DNA of 14,800 nt from DATDVD01 sp035290065 (GTDB lineage Bacteria; Pseudomonadota; Gammaproteobacteria; Coxiellales; Coxiellaceae), in assembly GCA_035290065.1 (NCBI GenBank), contig DATDVD010000003.1, positions 1 through 14,800 on the forward strand. The letters are read 5' to 3'. Numbering within the stretch: position 1 is the first letter of the stretch; every line of letters starts with the position of its first letter. The notes beneath the pieces are model-generated. The model was not told where the DNA came from. It made no database searches and was given only the letters and a program-made list of their open reading frames with translations. A program made the translations under genes and the position numbers. This document shows, one piece after another, positions 1 to 6,515 of this stretch.

Positions 1-471
1 TTGCCTCGTCTATTTCAGCCCGATTATAAAGATGGAACGCTTCAGGAGTGGGTGCTTTCGCCTACGTCTCCTAGGGTTTGGGTTAGTATGAAATTGTTGG
101 CTTATTGGTTGATGATGGCCGTGCCGTTGATGGTATTGACGCCGATAGTGGGGATTTTATTTCATTTATCGAGCACGGCCATTGAGGTGTTAGTGATCAG
201 TTTGGTATTAGGTACGCCCAGCTTATGGTTGGTGGGGGCCTTACTGGCGGCGCTCACGGTCAGTGTAGAAGGTAAACCCATGCTAATCTCTTTGGTGGTA
301 TTACCCCTGCTGACACCCGTATTAATGCTAGGGACTTTAAGTGTGCAGAAGGCGAGCCAGGGGTTAGGGTATAGGGGGGAGTTAGGGTTACTGGGTGCTG
401 TATTAGCTTTGGCCTTAACGTTGTTACCTACTTTAATTGGGTACTTGTTGCGAGTGATGGTCTTGGAATAA
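1..471 (+). CDS. ccmB: Heme exporter subunit CcmB, 5'-truncated by window edge
   Basis: This is the C-terminal part, 156 residues, of the membrane subunit of the CcmAB(CD) ABC-type complex that powers release of holo-CcmE during System I cytochrome c biogenesis. The first residues (LFQPDYKDGTL) align with the cytoplasmic motif of E. coli CcmB (LFRDDLQDGSL), and the later LGTPSLWLVGA and VLPLLTPVL segments match E. coli LGTPTLGFLGA and VLPLTIPLL. Hydrophobic stretches predict about four membrane helices in the visible part. E. coli CcmB is 220 residues, so roughly 65 N-terminal residues lie outside the window; the TTG at base 1 is an internal leucine codon, not a start. ccmA would be expected upstream. 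The stop is TAA at 469-471, 20 bases before ccmC. Family assignment is near certain. Confidence 0.95.
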   Translation: MPRLFQPDYKDGTLQEWVLSPTSPRVWVSMKLLAYWLMMAVPLMVLTPIVGILFHLSSTAIEVLVISLVLGTPSLWLVGALLAALTVSVEGKPMLISLVVLPLLTPVLMLGTLSVQKASQGLGYRGELGLLGAVLALALTLLPTLIGYLLRVMVLE

Positions 472-476
472 TCCGC

Positions 477-491
477 TATAATCCCCCGCCT
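477..491 (+). promoter_or_regulatory. Possible internal promoter before ccmC (perfect TATAAT, GC-rich discriminator)
   Basis: TATAAT at 477-482 is followed by CCCCCGCCT and then the ccmC ATG at 492. The only -35-like element at 17-base spacing is GTGATG (454-459), which matches just three consensus positions. If used, transcription would begin at or just before the ATG, giving a nearly leaderless ccmC message; no Shine-Dalgarno is visible. Equally it could be chance in the short ccmB-ccmC gap of an operon that is read through. Confidence 0.25.
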
Positions 492-1229
492 ATGTTTAAT
501 TGGATACACCGCTTAGGTTCCGCTGCTGTTTGTTATCGCTTGGCGAGTCGCTTAATCCCGTGGATGGCGATTCTGACGACGGGTTTAATAATCTATGGCG
601 TGATAGGCGCTTTATATTTATCACCGCCAGATTATCAGCAGGGGGAAGGTTTTCGAATTATATTCGTACACGTTCCTTCGGCTATGTTGTCGTTAGGGAT
701 TTATTTTTATATTAGCGTGTGTGCCATTATTTTTTTAGTGTGGAAAATCAAAGTGGCAGATGCATTGATTGCAGTGAGTTTGCCTCTCGGTGCATTGTTT
801 ACGTTGATTACGTTAGTGACAGGCTCTTTATGGGGAAAACCCATGTGGGGCACGTATTGGATTTGGGATGCGCGGCTAACCTCAGAATTAATTTTATTAT
901 TTATTTACGGGGGTATTATCGCGTTGCGAAATGCCTTGCCTACTCCTAAAACGGCCGCTAAAGCGGGGGCTTTTTTAATTTTAATAGGGCTTGTGGATTT
1001 ACCGGTGATTCATTATTCAGTGAGTTGGTGGAATACGCTGCATCAGGGTTCAACCCTTTTAAAATTTTCTCGCCCCTCGATTGCCCCTGCCATGTTGCAG
1101 CCACTGTTAGTCATGATAGGAGCGTTTTTTAGTTATAGTATGCTGTATGTGTGTATCGCTCTTCGAGGGGAATTATTAAAACGGGAAAAGGATACTCATT
1201 GGGTACAAAATATAAATAGCCTGGATTGA
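492..1229 (+). CDS. ccmC: Heme handling/transfer protein CcmC
   Basis: CcmC is the inner-membrane protein that presents periplasmic heme to CcmE. The 245-residue length equals that of E. coli CcmC. The diagnostic tryptophan-rich motif begins at W114 (WGKPMWGTYWIWDARLTS), and the two external heme-ligand histidines are at H60 (IFVHVPSA) and H184 (WWNTLHQG), the same numbers as in E. coli. Six hydrophobic segments are visible. The start at 492 matches the family N-terminus (amphipathic stretch then IPW), although no clear ribosome binding site precedes it. It lies 20 bases after ccmB and 37 bases before ccmD. Nothing appears degraded. Confidence 0.98.
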   Translation: MFNWIHRLGSAAVCYRLASRLIPWMAILTTGLIIYGVIGALYLSPPDYQQGEGFRIIFVHVPSAMLSLGIYFYISVCAIIFLVWKIKVADALIAVSLPLGALFTLITLVTGSLWGKPMWGTYWIWDARLTSELILLFIYGGIIALRNALPTPKTAAKAGAFLILIGLVDLPVIHYSVSWWNTLHQGSTLLKFSRPSIAPAMLQPLLVMIGAFFSYSMLYVCIALRGELLKREKDTHWVQNINSLD

Positions 1230-1266
1230 GCCGAGTAAAAATTCAGGTTATCGAGGGAGAATATAA

Positions 1267-1407
1267 ATGTTTGGTCAATATACCGCTTATATTTGGAGTG
1301 CATTTGGCATTGCCTTGGGATTACTAATGTTTGCCTTAATCCACGTGATTCACCAATTTTCATCGATTAAAAAACAACTAAAAACAAACCATGCAAACAA
1401 AACGTAA
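1267..1407 (+). CDS. ccmD: Small heme exporter protein CcmD (46 aa)
   Basis: This short gene encodes a 46-residue protein beginning MFGQYTAYIW, with one hydrophobic helix (about residues 8-30) and a positively charged tail (SIKKQLK). That is the CcmD pattern: short, aromatic N-terminus, single membrane helix, basic cytoplasmic C-terminus. CcmD is needed to release holo-CcmE from the CcmABC complex. A good Shine-Dalgarno (GGGAGA) lies 6-7 bases before the ATG. Its position between ccmC and ccmE is the canonical one, and its 3' end overlaps ccmE by 17 bases, which suggests translational coupling. Assignment rests on position and topology, since CcmD sequences are poorly conserved. Confidence 0.9.
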   Translation: MFGQYTAYIWSAFGIALGLLMFALIHVIHQFSSIKKQLKTNHANKT

Positions 1408-1798
1408 AAAACGATTGGGATTGATTGTTAGTATAGTACTGGGAGTGGGTGTGGCGACGGGCTTGGTTTTGTATTCGTTAAAACAAAATATCAATTTGTA
1501 TTATACCCCGCAGCAATTATTATCCGTGTCCTTGAAACCGCATCAGGTGGTTCGATTAGGAGGATTGGTGAAAAAAGGCTCTGTTAAACGCGAAAGCAAT
1601 AATTTAACGGTGCGCTTTGTGTTAACAGATTATCACGCTAAAGTGGCTGTAGAATATACCGGTGTGTTGCCCGCTTTATTCCGAGAAGGTCAAGGTATTG
1701 TGGCAGAAGGCGAATGGTTACCGAATGGCCTTTTTAAAGCACGTGAAGTATTGGCAAAACACGATGAGAATTATCATCCGCCGGGTGTGGAAAAATAA
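1391..1798 (+). CDS. ccmE: Periplasmic heme chaperone CcmE
   Basis: CcmE binds heme covalently in the periplasm and hands it to CcmF/CcmH. The 135-residue protein has a basic N-terminus and one membrane anchor (about residues 8-28), then an OB-fold periplasmic domain. The signature LAKHDENYHPP near the C-terminus carries the heme-attaching histidine, H124, and the partner tyrosine, Y128 (E. coli H130 and Y134). The HxxxY form marks the ordinary bacterial CcmE, not the CxxxY archaeal or Desulfovibrio type. The C-terminal tail after the motif is short compared with E. coli. No Shine-Dalgarno is evident and the start lies 17 bases inside ccmD, so translation is probably coupled. Confidence 0.97.
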   Translation: MQTKRKKRLGLIVSIVLGVGVATGLVLYSLKQNINLYYTPQQLLSVSLKPHQVVRLGGLVKKGSVKRESNNLTVRFVLTDYHAKVAVEYTGVLPALFREGQGIVAEGEWLPNGLFKAREVLAKHDENYHPPGVEK

Positions 1799-1804
1799 GT
1801 AAAT

Positions 1805-3709
1805 ATGATACCTGAAATTGGATTATTTTCTTTATTATTAGCGCTAAGCTTTGCGAGCGCGCAAGTAGTTTTGCCTTGGGTGGGTGTTAAAAAACACGAT
1901 AAATCCTTATGGCAATCGGCTCGTTGGTTTGCATTAGCACAATTTATTTTTACGAGTATCGCCATCAGTCTTTTGGCGTATTCTTTTTTAACGGATGATT
2001 TTTCAGTGGCCTATGTGGCTGCCCATTCTAATTCTCATTTGCCATGGTTTTATAAAGTGTGTGCGGTATGGGGCGCTCACGAGGGATCTATGTTACTGTG
2101 GGTGTGGGTGTTAACCGTCTGGATGACAGGCGTTTCATTTTTAAGCGAAGCCAAACATCATCCCACTATTGCGTGGGTTTTGATCGTGATGGCGCTGATT
2201 GCAATCGGATTTTATGGATTTATTTTATTCACCTCCAATCCTTTTATTCGTTTATTGCCGAGTTTTCCGACAGAAGGCCAAAGTTTAAATGCTCTGTTAC
2301 AAGATCAGGGCATGATGATTCATCCGCCGTTTTTGTATATGGGCTATGTGGGGTTTTCATTGGCCTTTGCGTTTGCAATGGCTGCGTTAATTGAGGGGAA
2401 ACTCGGTTATTCCTGGGCTCGGTGGGTGCGTCCTTGGACACTTCTCGCCTGGTGTTTTTTAACGTATGGCATTGTAGCAGGCAGTTGGTGGGCGTACCGA
2501 CAATTAGGATGGGGCGGTTGGTGGTTTTGGGATCCCGTTGAAAATGCTTCTTTTATGCCTTGGTTAGCGGGAACCGCCTTAATTCATTCCTTATTTGTGG
2601 TAGAAAAACGCGATCGATTTAAAGGATGGGCAGTGGTGTTAGCCCTCACAACCTTTTCATTAAGTTTATTAGGCACTTTTTTAGTGCGTTCCGGTATTTT
2701 AATTTCAGTGCATGCTTTTGCACAAGACCCCTCGCGGGGACAATTTTTATTATTATTTTTCTTGCTCGTAGTGGGAATATCCACTTTATTTTATATTTTT
2801 CGCGCCCATACACTCTCTGCTCCTCCCGAAAAAGTGTGGTGGCTTTCCAAGGAAGTTTTTTTGTTAGGCAATAACTTATTTTTATATGTCATGATGCTGA
2901 CGATTTTATTAGGCACGTTATATCCGTTAGTGCTAGATGAGTTAGGTCTTGGAAAAATTTCTGTAGGATATCCCTATTTTAATAGTGTTTTTATACCTTT
3001 GATGGTGCCTTTTTTATTAATTATGGGTGTTGGTCCGCAGGTATACTGGCGAGAAACTCCGACTTCTGTCCTATGGCCGCGTTTAGGTGGGGTAGGGGTG
3101 AGTGTTTTAGCGATAGCTACCCTCGCAGCTCTTTATTTTCCGCCTTATTTTTCGTGGGGATTATGGATAGGATTGGTGGTTGTGTTGTGGTTATTCAGCA
3201 ATACCGCTGTCTATGCGTGGAAATTAAAACACCGAACTATACCTCAATGGGGAATGGTATTAGCGCATAGTGGGGTGGCGGTGACAGCAATGGGTATTAT
3301 TGTTACTACCTTATTCAGCCAAGAGCACGATGTGCGAATGCGAGTAGGTGAAACACAAACGCTGGGTGGATATGAATATCAATGGGTCCGTTTAATGCCA
3401 CTGCAAGGGCCGAATTATAGCGGTGTTAAAGCCGTGTTTAATTTGTATCAACACGGTCGCTTGATTAATACGCTTTCGCCGGAAATGCGAACTTACCCGG
3501 AACAGCACTATAGCAATCCCAAAGCGGCTATTGATGTCACTCTTTTTCGCGATATTTATGTAGCGCTAGGGCAACCGTTGGGCTCTGATTCGTGGTCACT
3601 TCGCGTTTATTACAAGCCATTTATTCGATGGATTTGGATGGGTGGTTTAATGATGATGATAGGCGGTTTAATGGGTTTTGTGGGGAGAATGAAGCATGAG
3701 CCTCGGTAA
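1805..3709 (+). CDS. ccmF: Cytochrome c heme lyase subunit CcmF
   Basis: CcmF is the integral membrane component of the heme lyase that joins heme to the CXXCH cysteines of apocytochrome c, and it also carries its own heme b. The protein has 634 residues (E. coli 647) with many membrane helices. The WWD motif runs from about residue 235 to 253 (GWGGWWFWDPVENASFMPW). Conserved histidines appear at H173 (MIHPPFLY), H261 (ALIHSLF), H303 (SVHAFAQDP) and H488 (MVLAHSG); the first three coincide in number with the E. coli ligands and the fourth with E. coli H491. The start at 1805 is six bases after the ccmE stop and has only a weak Shine-Dalgarno. The 3' end overlaps ccmG by 14 bases. Confidence 0.98.
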   Translation: MIPEIGLFSLLLALSFASAQVVLPWVGVKKHDKSLWQSARWFALAQFIFTSIAISLLAYSFLTDDFSVAYVAAHSNSHLPWFYKVCAVWGAHEGSMLLWVWVLTVWMTGVSFLSEAKHHPTIAWVLIVMALIAIGFYGFILFTSNPFIRLLPSFPTEGQSLNALLQDQGMMIHPPFLYMGYVGFSLAFAFAMAALIEGKLGYSWARWVRPWTLLAWCFLTYGIVAGSWWAYRQLGWGGWWFWDPVENASFMPWLAGTALIHSLFVVEKRDRFKGWAVVLALTTFSLSLLGTFLVRSGILISVHAFAQDPSRGQFLLLFFLLVVGISTLFYIFRAHTLSAPPEKVWWLSKEVFLLGNNLFLYVMMLTILLGTLYPLVLDELGLGKISVGYPYFNSVFIPLMVPFLLIMGVGPQVYWRETPTSVLWPRLGGVGVSVLAIATLAALYFPPYFSWGLWIGLVVVLWLFSNTAVYAWKLKHRTIPQWGMVLAHSGVAVTAMGIIVTTLFSQEHDVRMRVGETQTLGGYEYQWVRLMPLQGPNYSGVKAVFNLYQHGRLINTLSPEMRTYPEQHYSNPKAAIDVTLFRDIYVALGQPLGSDSWSLRVYYKPFIRWIWMGGLMMMIGGLMGFVGRMKHEPR

Positions 3710-4244
3710 ACGAATTTTTCAAATCCTTGTTCTAGTCGCTTTTCTTTTTAGTGGAGGAATGTTTTTATGGCAGGCCTTGTTGTCGAATCCTCATCTTTTG
3801 CCATTAGCACGATTAAATCAACCTTTACCTGTTTTTTCAGCCCCTTCTTTATTTAAACCGGATCAAAAGATTACGGAGCAAGCGTTTAAAGGTCGTGCCA
3901 CACTATTAAATATTTTCGCCACGTGGTGTATGCCTTGCCAATTGGAACAGCCGGTGTTAATGGATATTCATCAGCATTATTCTATTCCGATTATGGGTGT
4001 GCTGTATAAAGATCAGCCAGAAAACGGGCTTCAATGGCTTAAACAACGTGGTAATCCTTATGTCGCTGTGATGCTAGATCCAGAAGGAAAATTAGGGATG
4101 GATTTAGGGGTATATGGCACGCCTGAGACGTATTTAATCGATCAAAATGGCATTATTCGCTATCGGCATATTGGCACACTTTCGATGGACGATTGGCAGC
4201 GTGAATTTGTGCCTTTGATTGAACAGGGAAGTCATACGAAGTGA
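3696..4244 (+). CDS. ccmG: Thiol:disulfide interchange protein CcmG (DsbE)
   Basis: This is a membrane-anchored periplasmic thioredoxin-fold reductant that keeps apocytochrome c or CcmH cysteines reduced for heme attachment. Of 182 residues, an N-terminal signal anchor occupies about 7-29, followed by a thioredoxin-like domain. The redox motif is W77-C78-M-P-C81, and the cis-proline loop is GTPETYLID with P143. The VYGTPE sequence is typical of the CcmG/DsbE/TlpA family. The WCMPC centre differs slightly from E. coli WCPTC, but the cysteines are intact. The start overlaps the ccmF 3' end by 14 bases and the stop overlaps the ccmH start in a GTGA arrangement, indicating coupled translation. 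Confidence 0.96.
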   Translation: MSLGKRIFQILVLVAFLFSGGMFLWQALLSNPHLLPLARLNQPLPVFSAPSLFKPDQKITEQAFKGRATLLNIFATWCMPCQLEQPVLMDIHQHYSIPIMGVLYKDQPENGLQWLKQRGNPYVAVMLDPEGKLGMDLGVYGTPETYLIDQNGIIRYRHIGTLSMDDWQREFVPLIEQGSHTK

Positions 4245-4657
4245 AGAAGCGAGTATTCATATTTCTTCCGTTATTTTTTATTAGCGTCAGCTACAGTGAA
4301 GCGAAATATGTATTTAATACGCCTCAACAACAGCAACAATTTCAAACGATGACACAGGAATTGCGCTGTTTGGTGTGTCAAAATGAAAGTATTGCGGATT
4401 CTCAAGCACCTTTGGCTCAGGATTTAAAACAGCAGGTATATCAAATGATCGTTGCTGGAAAAACTGAAGCTGAAATTAAATTGTATATGCAAGCACGATA
4501 CGGGGATTTTATTTTATTTAAACCGCCCGTGCAGAAAAATACATGGATTTTATGGGCATTACCTTTCTTGTTGTTAGGTATAGCAGCCATCATTCTAATA
4601 AAGATAATTTTCTCGTCACAACGACCAATCGATCGGGTCTCGTCCAGAAAATTTTAG
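4241..4657 (+). CDS. ccmH: Cytochrome c-type biogenesis protein CcmH (short form)
   Basis: CcmH is a membrane-bound periplasmic thiol oxidoreductase working with CcmG and CcmF on the apocytochrome cysteines. The 138-residue product has a signal peptide (about residues 1-21), the LRCxxCQ motif (C43, C46), the conserved YGDFILFKPP segment (87-96), and one C-terminal membrane helix (about 102-123) with a short basic tail. This is the short type without the fused CcmI TPR region found in E. coli CcmH. The start is GTG, overlapping the ccmG TGA. The last 42 bases overlap the 3' end of ung on the opposite strand. No ccmI follows, so this probably ends the operon. Confidence 0.96.
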   Translation: MKKRVFIFLPLFFISVSYSEAKYVFNTPQQQQQFQTMTQELRCLVCQNESIADSQAPLAQDLKQQVYQMIVAGKTEAEIKLYMQARYGDFILFKPPVQKNTWILWALPFLLLGIAAIILIKIIFSSQRPIDRVSSRKF

Positions 4658-5284
4658 TAACGCATTTGCTTTTGAAAAGTGTTTACAACCTAAAAACCCT
4701 CGATGAGCGGAAAGAGGGGAAGGATGAGGAGCTTTTAATATTTTGTGATGAGAGGTATCAATCAGCGCTTCTTTTTTCTGGGCATACGAGCCCCATAACA
4801 AATACACAATAGTTTCTGGATGGTCATTTAACGATTCAATTACTTTATCGGTAAACGTATGCCAACCAATGTCTGCATGCGATTGAGGTTGTCCACTCAA
4901 TACCGTTAAAGACGCATTTAGCAATAACACGCCTTGCTTAGCCCATTTTTCTAAACACCCATCTTTCGGCCGTGGAATACCTAAATCGGATGCTAATTCT
5001 TTATAAATATTTTCAAGTGATGGGGGAGGTGGAACACCGTGTTTCACTGAAAAGGACAATCCATGAGCTTGGTGGGGACCATGGTAAGGATCTTGTCCAA
5101 TAATGACTACTTTTACTTGATCATACGGAGTCAGTTTTAGAGCATTAAAAATGTCAGGCTGAGGAGGATAAATAATTTTCCCTGCTTTCCGATCTTGCTC
5201 TAAGTGGTGCATGATCTGTTTAAAATAGGGCTTTTCTTTTTCCTGGCCTAATACATGGGCCCATGTTTTTATAGTTACTTCCAT
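4616..5284 (-). CDS. ung: Uracil-DNA glycosylase, family 1
   Basis: Ung removes uracil from DNA to start base excision repair. The 222-residue protein has both family 1 signatures: the water-activating loop GQDPYHGP with catalytic D65, and the minor-groove loop HPSPLSA with H187 and the intercalating leucine L191. N123 and F78 of the uracil pocket are also present. Everything corresponds to E. coli Ung within one residue. The start at 5284 fits the family N-terminus, and an in-frame TAA lies 9 bases upstream of it, so no longer start is possible. No Shine-Dalgarno precedes it; a -10-like TATAAA ends 8 bases before the ATG. The C-terminus (SGRDPIDWSL) is slightly shorter than in E. coli and is encoded antisense to the ccmH tail. 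Confidence 0.98.
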   Translation of the reverse strand: MEVTIKTWAHVLGQEKEKPYFKQIMHHLEQDRKAGKIIYPPQPDIFNALKLTPYDQVKVVIIGQDPYHGPHQAHGLSFSVKHGVPPPPSLENIYKELASDLGIPRPKDGCLEKWAKQGVLLLNASLTVLSGQPQSHADIGWHTFTDKVIESLNDHPETIVYLLWGSYAQKKEALIDTSHHKILKAPHPSPLSAHRGFLGCKHFSKANALLKFSGRDPIDWSL

Positions 5285-5292
5285 GGCGTTAC

Positions 5293-5319
5293 TTTATAAG
5301 AAATTGAATTTTCTTTCAA
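5293..5319 (-). promoter_or_regulatory. Candidate ung promoter
   Basis: Read on the minus strand, TTGAAA (5319-5314) is followed after 15 bases by TATAAA (5298-5293). The predicted transcription start is about 2-3 bases before the ung ATG at 5284, and there is no Shine-Dalgarno, so ung may be translated from a nearly leaderless message. The short spacer makes this weak. Confidence 0.3.
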
Positions 5320-5339
5320 ATTTTTCAGACAACGCCACA

Positions 5340-5387
5340 TTGACACCCAGACCGATTCGGTAGAAACTCTTTAACTTTTGAGAGGAG
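5340..5387 (+). promoter_or_regulatory. Candidate ald promoter and ribosome binding site
   Basis: A perfect -35 hexamer TTGACA occurs at 5340-5345, preceded by an AT-rich stretch (about 5300-5329) that could act as an UP element. The best -10 is only TAGAAA (5361-5366) at a short 15-base spacing, so the promoter may need an activator. A strong Shine-Dalgarno AGAGGAG (5381-5387) lies six bases before the ald ATG at 5394. The region is shared with divergent ung. No operator palindrome was recognised. Confidence 0.35.
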
Positions 5388-5393
5388 TTATCT

Positions 5394-6515
5394 ATGTTAG
5401 TGGGGGTGCCTAAGGAAATTAAAAATCACGAATATCGTGTGGGATTAACCCCCAACAGTGTGAAAGAATTTATTACCTATGGACATTCCGTCATCGTAGA
5501 AAAAGGCGCAGCCGACGGCATTGGATTTTGTGATGACGATTATCGTCAAGCAGGTGCTCGTGTCGTGGACGATTCTGCCGACATCTATGCGTCTGCAGAA
5601 ATGATTGTTAAAGTAAAAGAACCTCAGCTGCAAGAATATGCACTGCTTCGCGAAAACCAAATTTTATTTACGTACTTACATTTAGCCCCGGATCCTGAAC
5701 AAGCAAAGGGGCTGCTAGCCTCCGGCTGTGTAGCGATTGCCTATGAAACCATTACCAGTTCCGATGGCCGTCTTCCTTTATTGCAACCGATGAGTGAAGT
5801 GGCAGGTCGTTTAGCCGTGCAAGTAGGAGCCAGTTGTTTGGAAAAAGCCAAAGGAGGTCGGGGTGTTTTATTGGGAGGAGTCCCCGGTGTATCGCCCGGC
5901 AAAGTGGTGGTGATAGGCGGGGGCGTGGTCGGTACCAATGCCATCCGCATGGCTGTTGGCAAAGGTGCCCAAGTGACGGTATTAGACCGTTCTCTCCGGC
6001 GTTTAGAAGAATTAGACCATCAATTTGGCTCTAGCATTAAAACGATTTATTCTACCCAAACTAACATTGAGCGGTATGTGACGTCGGCTGATTTAGTCAT
6101 TGGGGCTGTTTTAGTGCCTGGTCGTTCTGCCCCTAAATTGGTTAGTCGGGAGTTGATCAGTCGCATGCATAAAGGATCGGTATTGGTGGATGTGGCGATC
6201 GATCAAGGAGGATGTTTTGAAACCAGTCGGGCTACCACTCACGCGGATCCTACGTATGTGGAATTAGGGGTTGTTCATTATTGTGTAGCCAATATGCCAG
6301 GCGCCGTTCCTCGCACGTCGACGTTTGCGCTCAATAATGCCACGTTACCGTATGCGTTGGAGTTGGCCAATAAGGGTTACCATAAAGCGCTTGCTGAAAA
6401 CATCCATTTGCGCAATGGATTGAATGTTTATCGCGGCCAAATTACCTATCTACCGGTGGCAGAAGATTTGAATATCGACTACTATTGCCCGGAGGAGGTC
6501 TTGCAGCACGCATGA
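5394..6515 (+). CDS. ald: Alanine dehydrogenase (NAD-dependent)
   Basis: Ald interconverts L-alanine plus NAD+ with pyruvate, ammonia and NADH in the cytoplasm. The 373-residue length is normal for the family. The catalytic residues known from Mycobacterium tuberculosis Ald appear at identical positions: R15 (EYRVGLTP), K75 (KVKEPQ), H96 (YLHLAPD) and D270 (DVAIDQGG). The Rossmann segment has GGGVVG at 175-180 and the ribose-binding acidic residue D198 (VTVLDRS), which argues for NAD rather than NADP. The NNATLPYALELANKG region (from N314) is the usual C-terminal part. The start has a strong Shine-Dalgarno. The TGA stop overlaps the ATG of the mltD-like gene (ATGA at 6512-6515), so the two are probably co-translated. 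Confidence 0.97.
   Translation: MLVGVPKEIKNHEYRVGLTPNSVKEFITYGHSVIVEKGAADGIGFCDDDYRQAGARVVDDSADIYASAEMIVKVKEPQLQEYALLRENQILFTYLHLAPDPEQAKGLLASGCVAIAYETITSSDGRLPLLQPMSEVAGRLAVQVGASCLEKAKGGRGVLLGGVPGVSPGKVVVIGGGVVGTNAIRMAVGKGAQVTVLDRSLRRLEELDHQFGSSIKTIYSTQTNIERYVTSADLVIGAVLVPGRSAPKLVSRELISRMHKGSVLVDVAIDQGGCFETSRATTHADPTYVELGVVHYCVANMPGAVPRTSTFALNNATLPYALELANKGYHKALAENIHLRNGLNVYRGQITYLPVAEDLNIDYYCPEEVLQHA
6491..6498 (+). promoter_or_regulatory. Shine-Dalgarno that sets the mltD-like start
   Basis: GGAGGAGG lies inside the ald 3' end. It rules out the upstream in-frame TTG at 6485 as a start, because it lies downstream of that codon, and points to ATG 6512. The spacing of 13 bases is long, so termination-reinitiation from ald through the ATGA overlap may do much of the work. 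Confidence 0.55.

Noticed and set aside
162..509. A 115-codon minus-strand frame antisense to ccmB
   Set aside because: Composition is that of a complement of a membrane protein gene; ccmB on the plus strand is firmly identified.
4543..4812. An 89-codon plus-strand frame across the ccmH/ung junction
   Set aside because: It overlaps two confirmed genes in other frames and encodes no recognisable domain.
6485..6511. Upstream TTG as start of the mltD-like gene
   Set aside because: It lies before the Shine-Dalgarno and would put MPGGGLAAR ahead of an otherwise textbook signal peptide.
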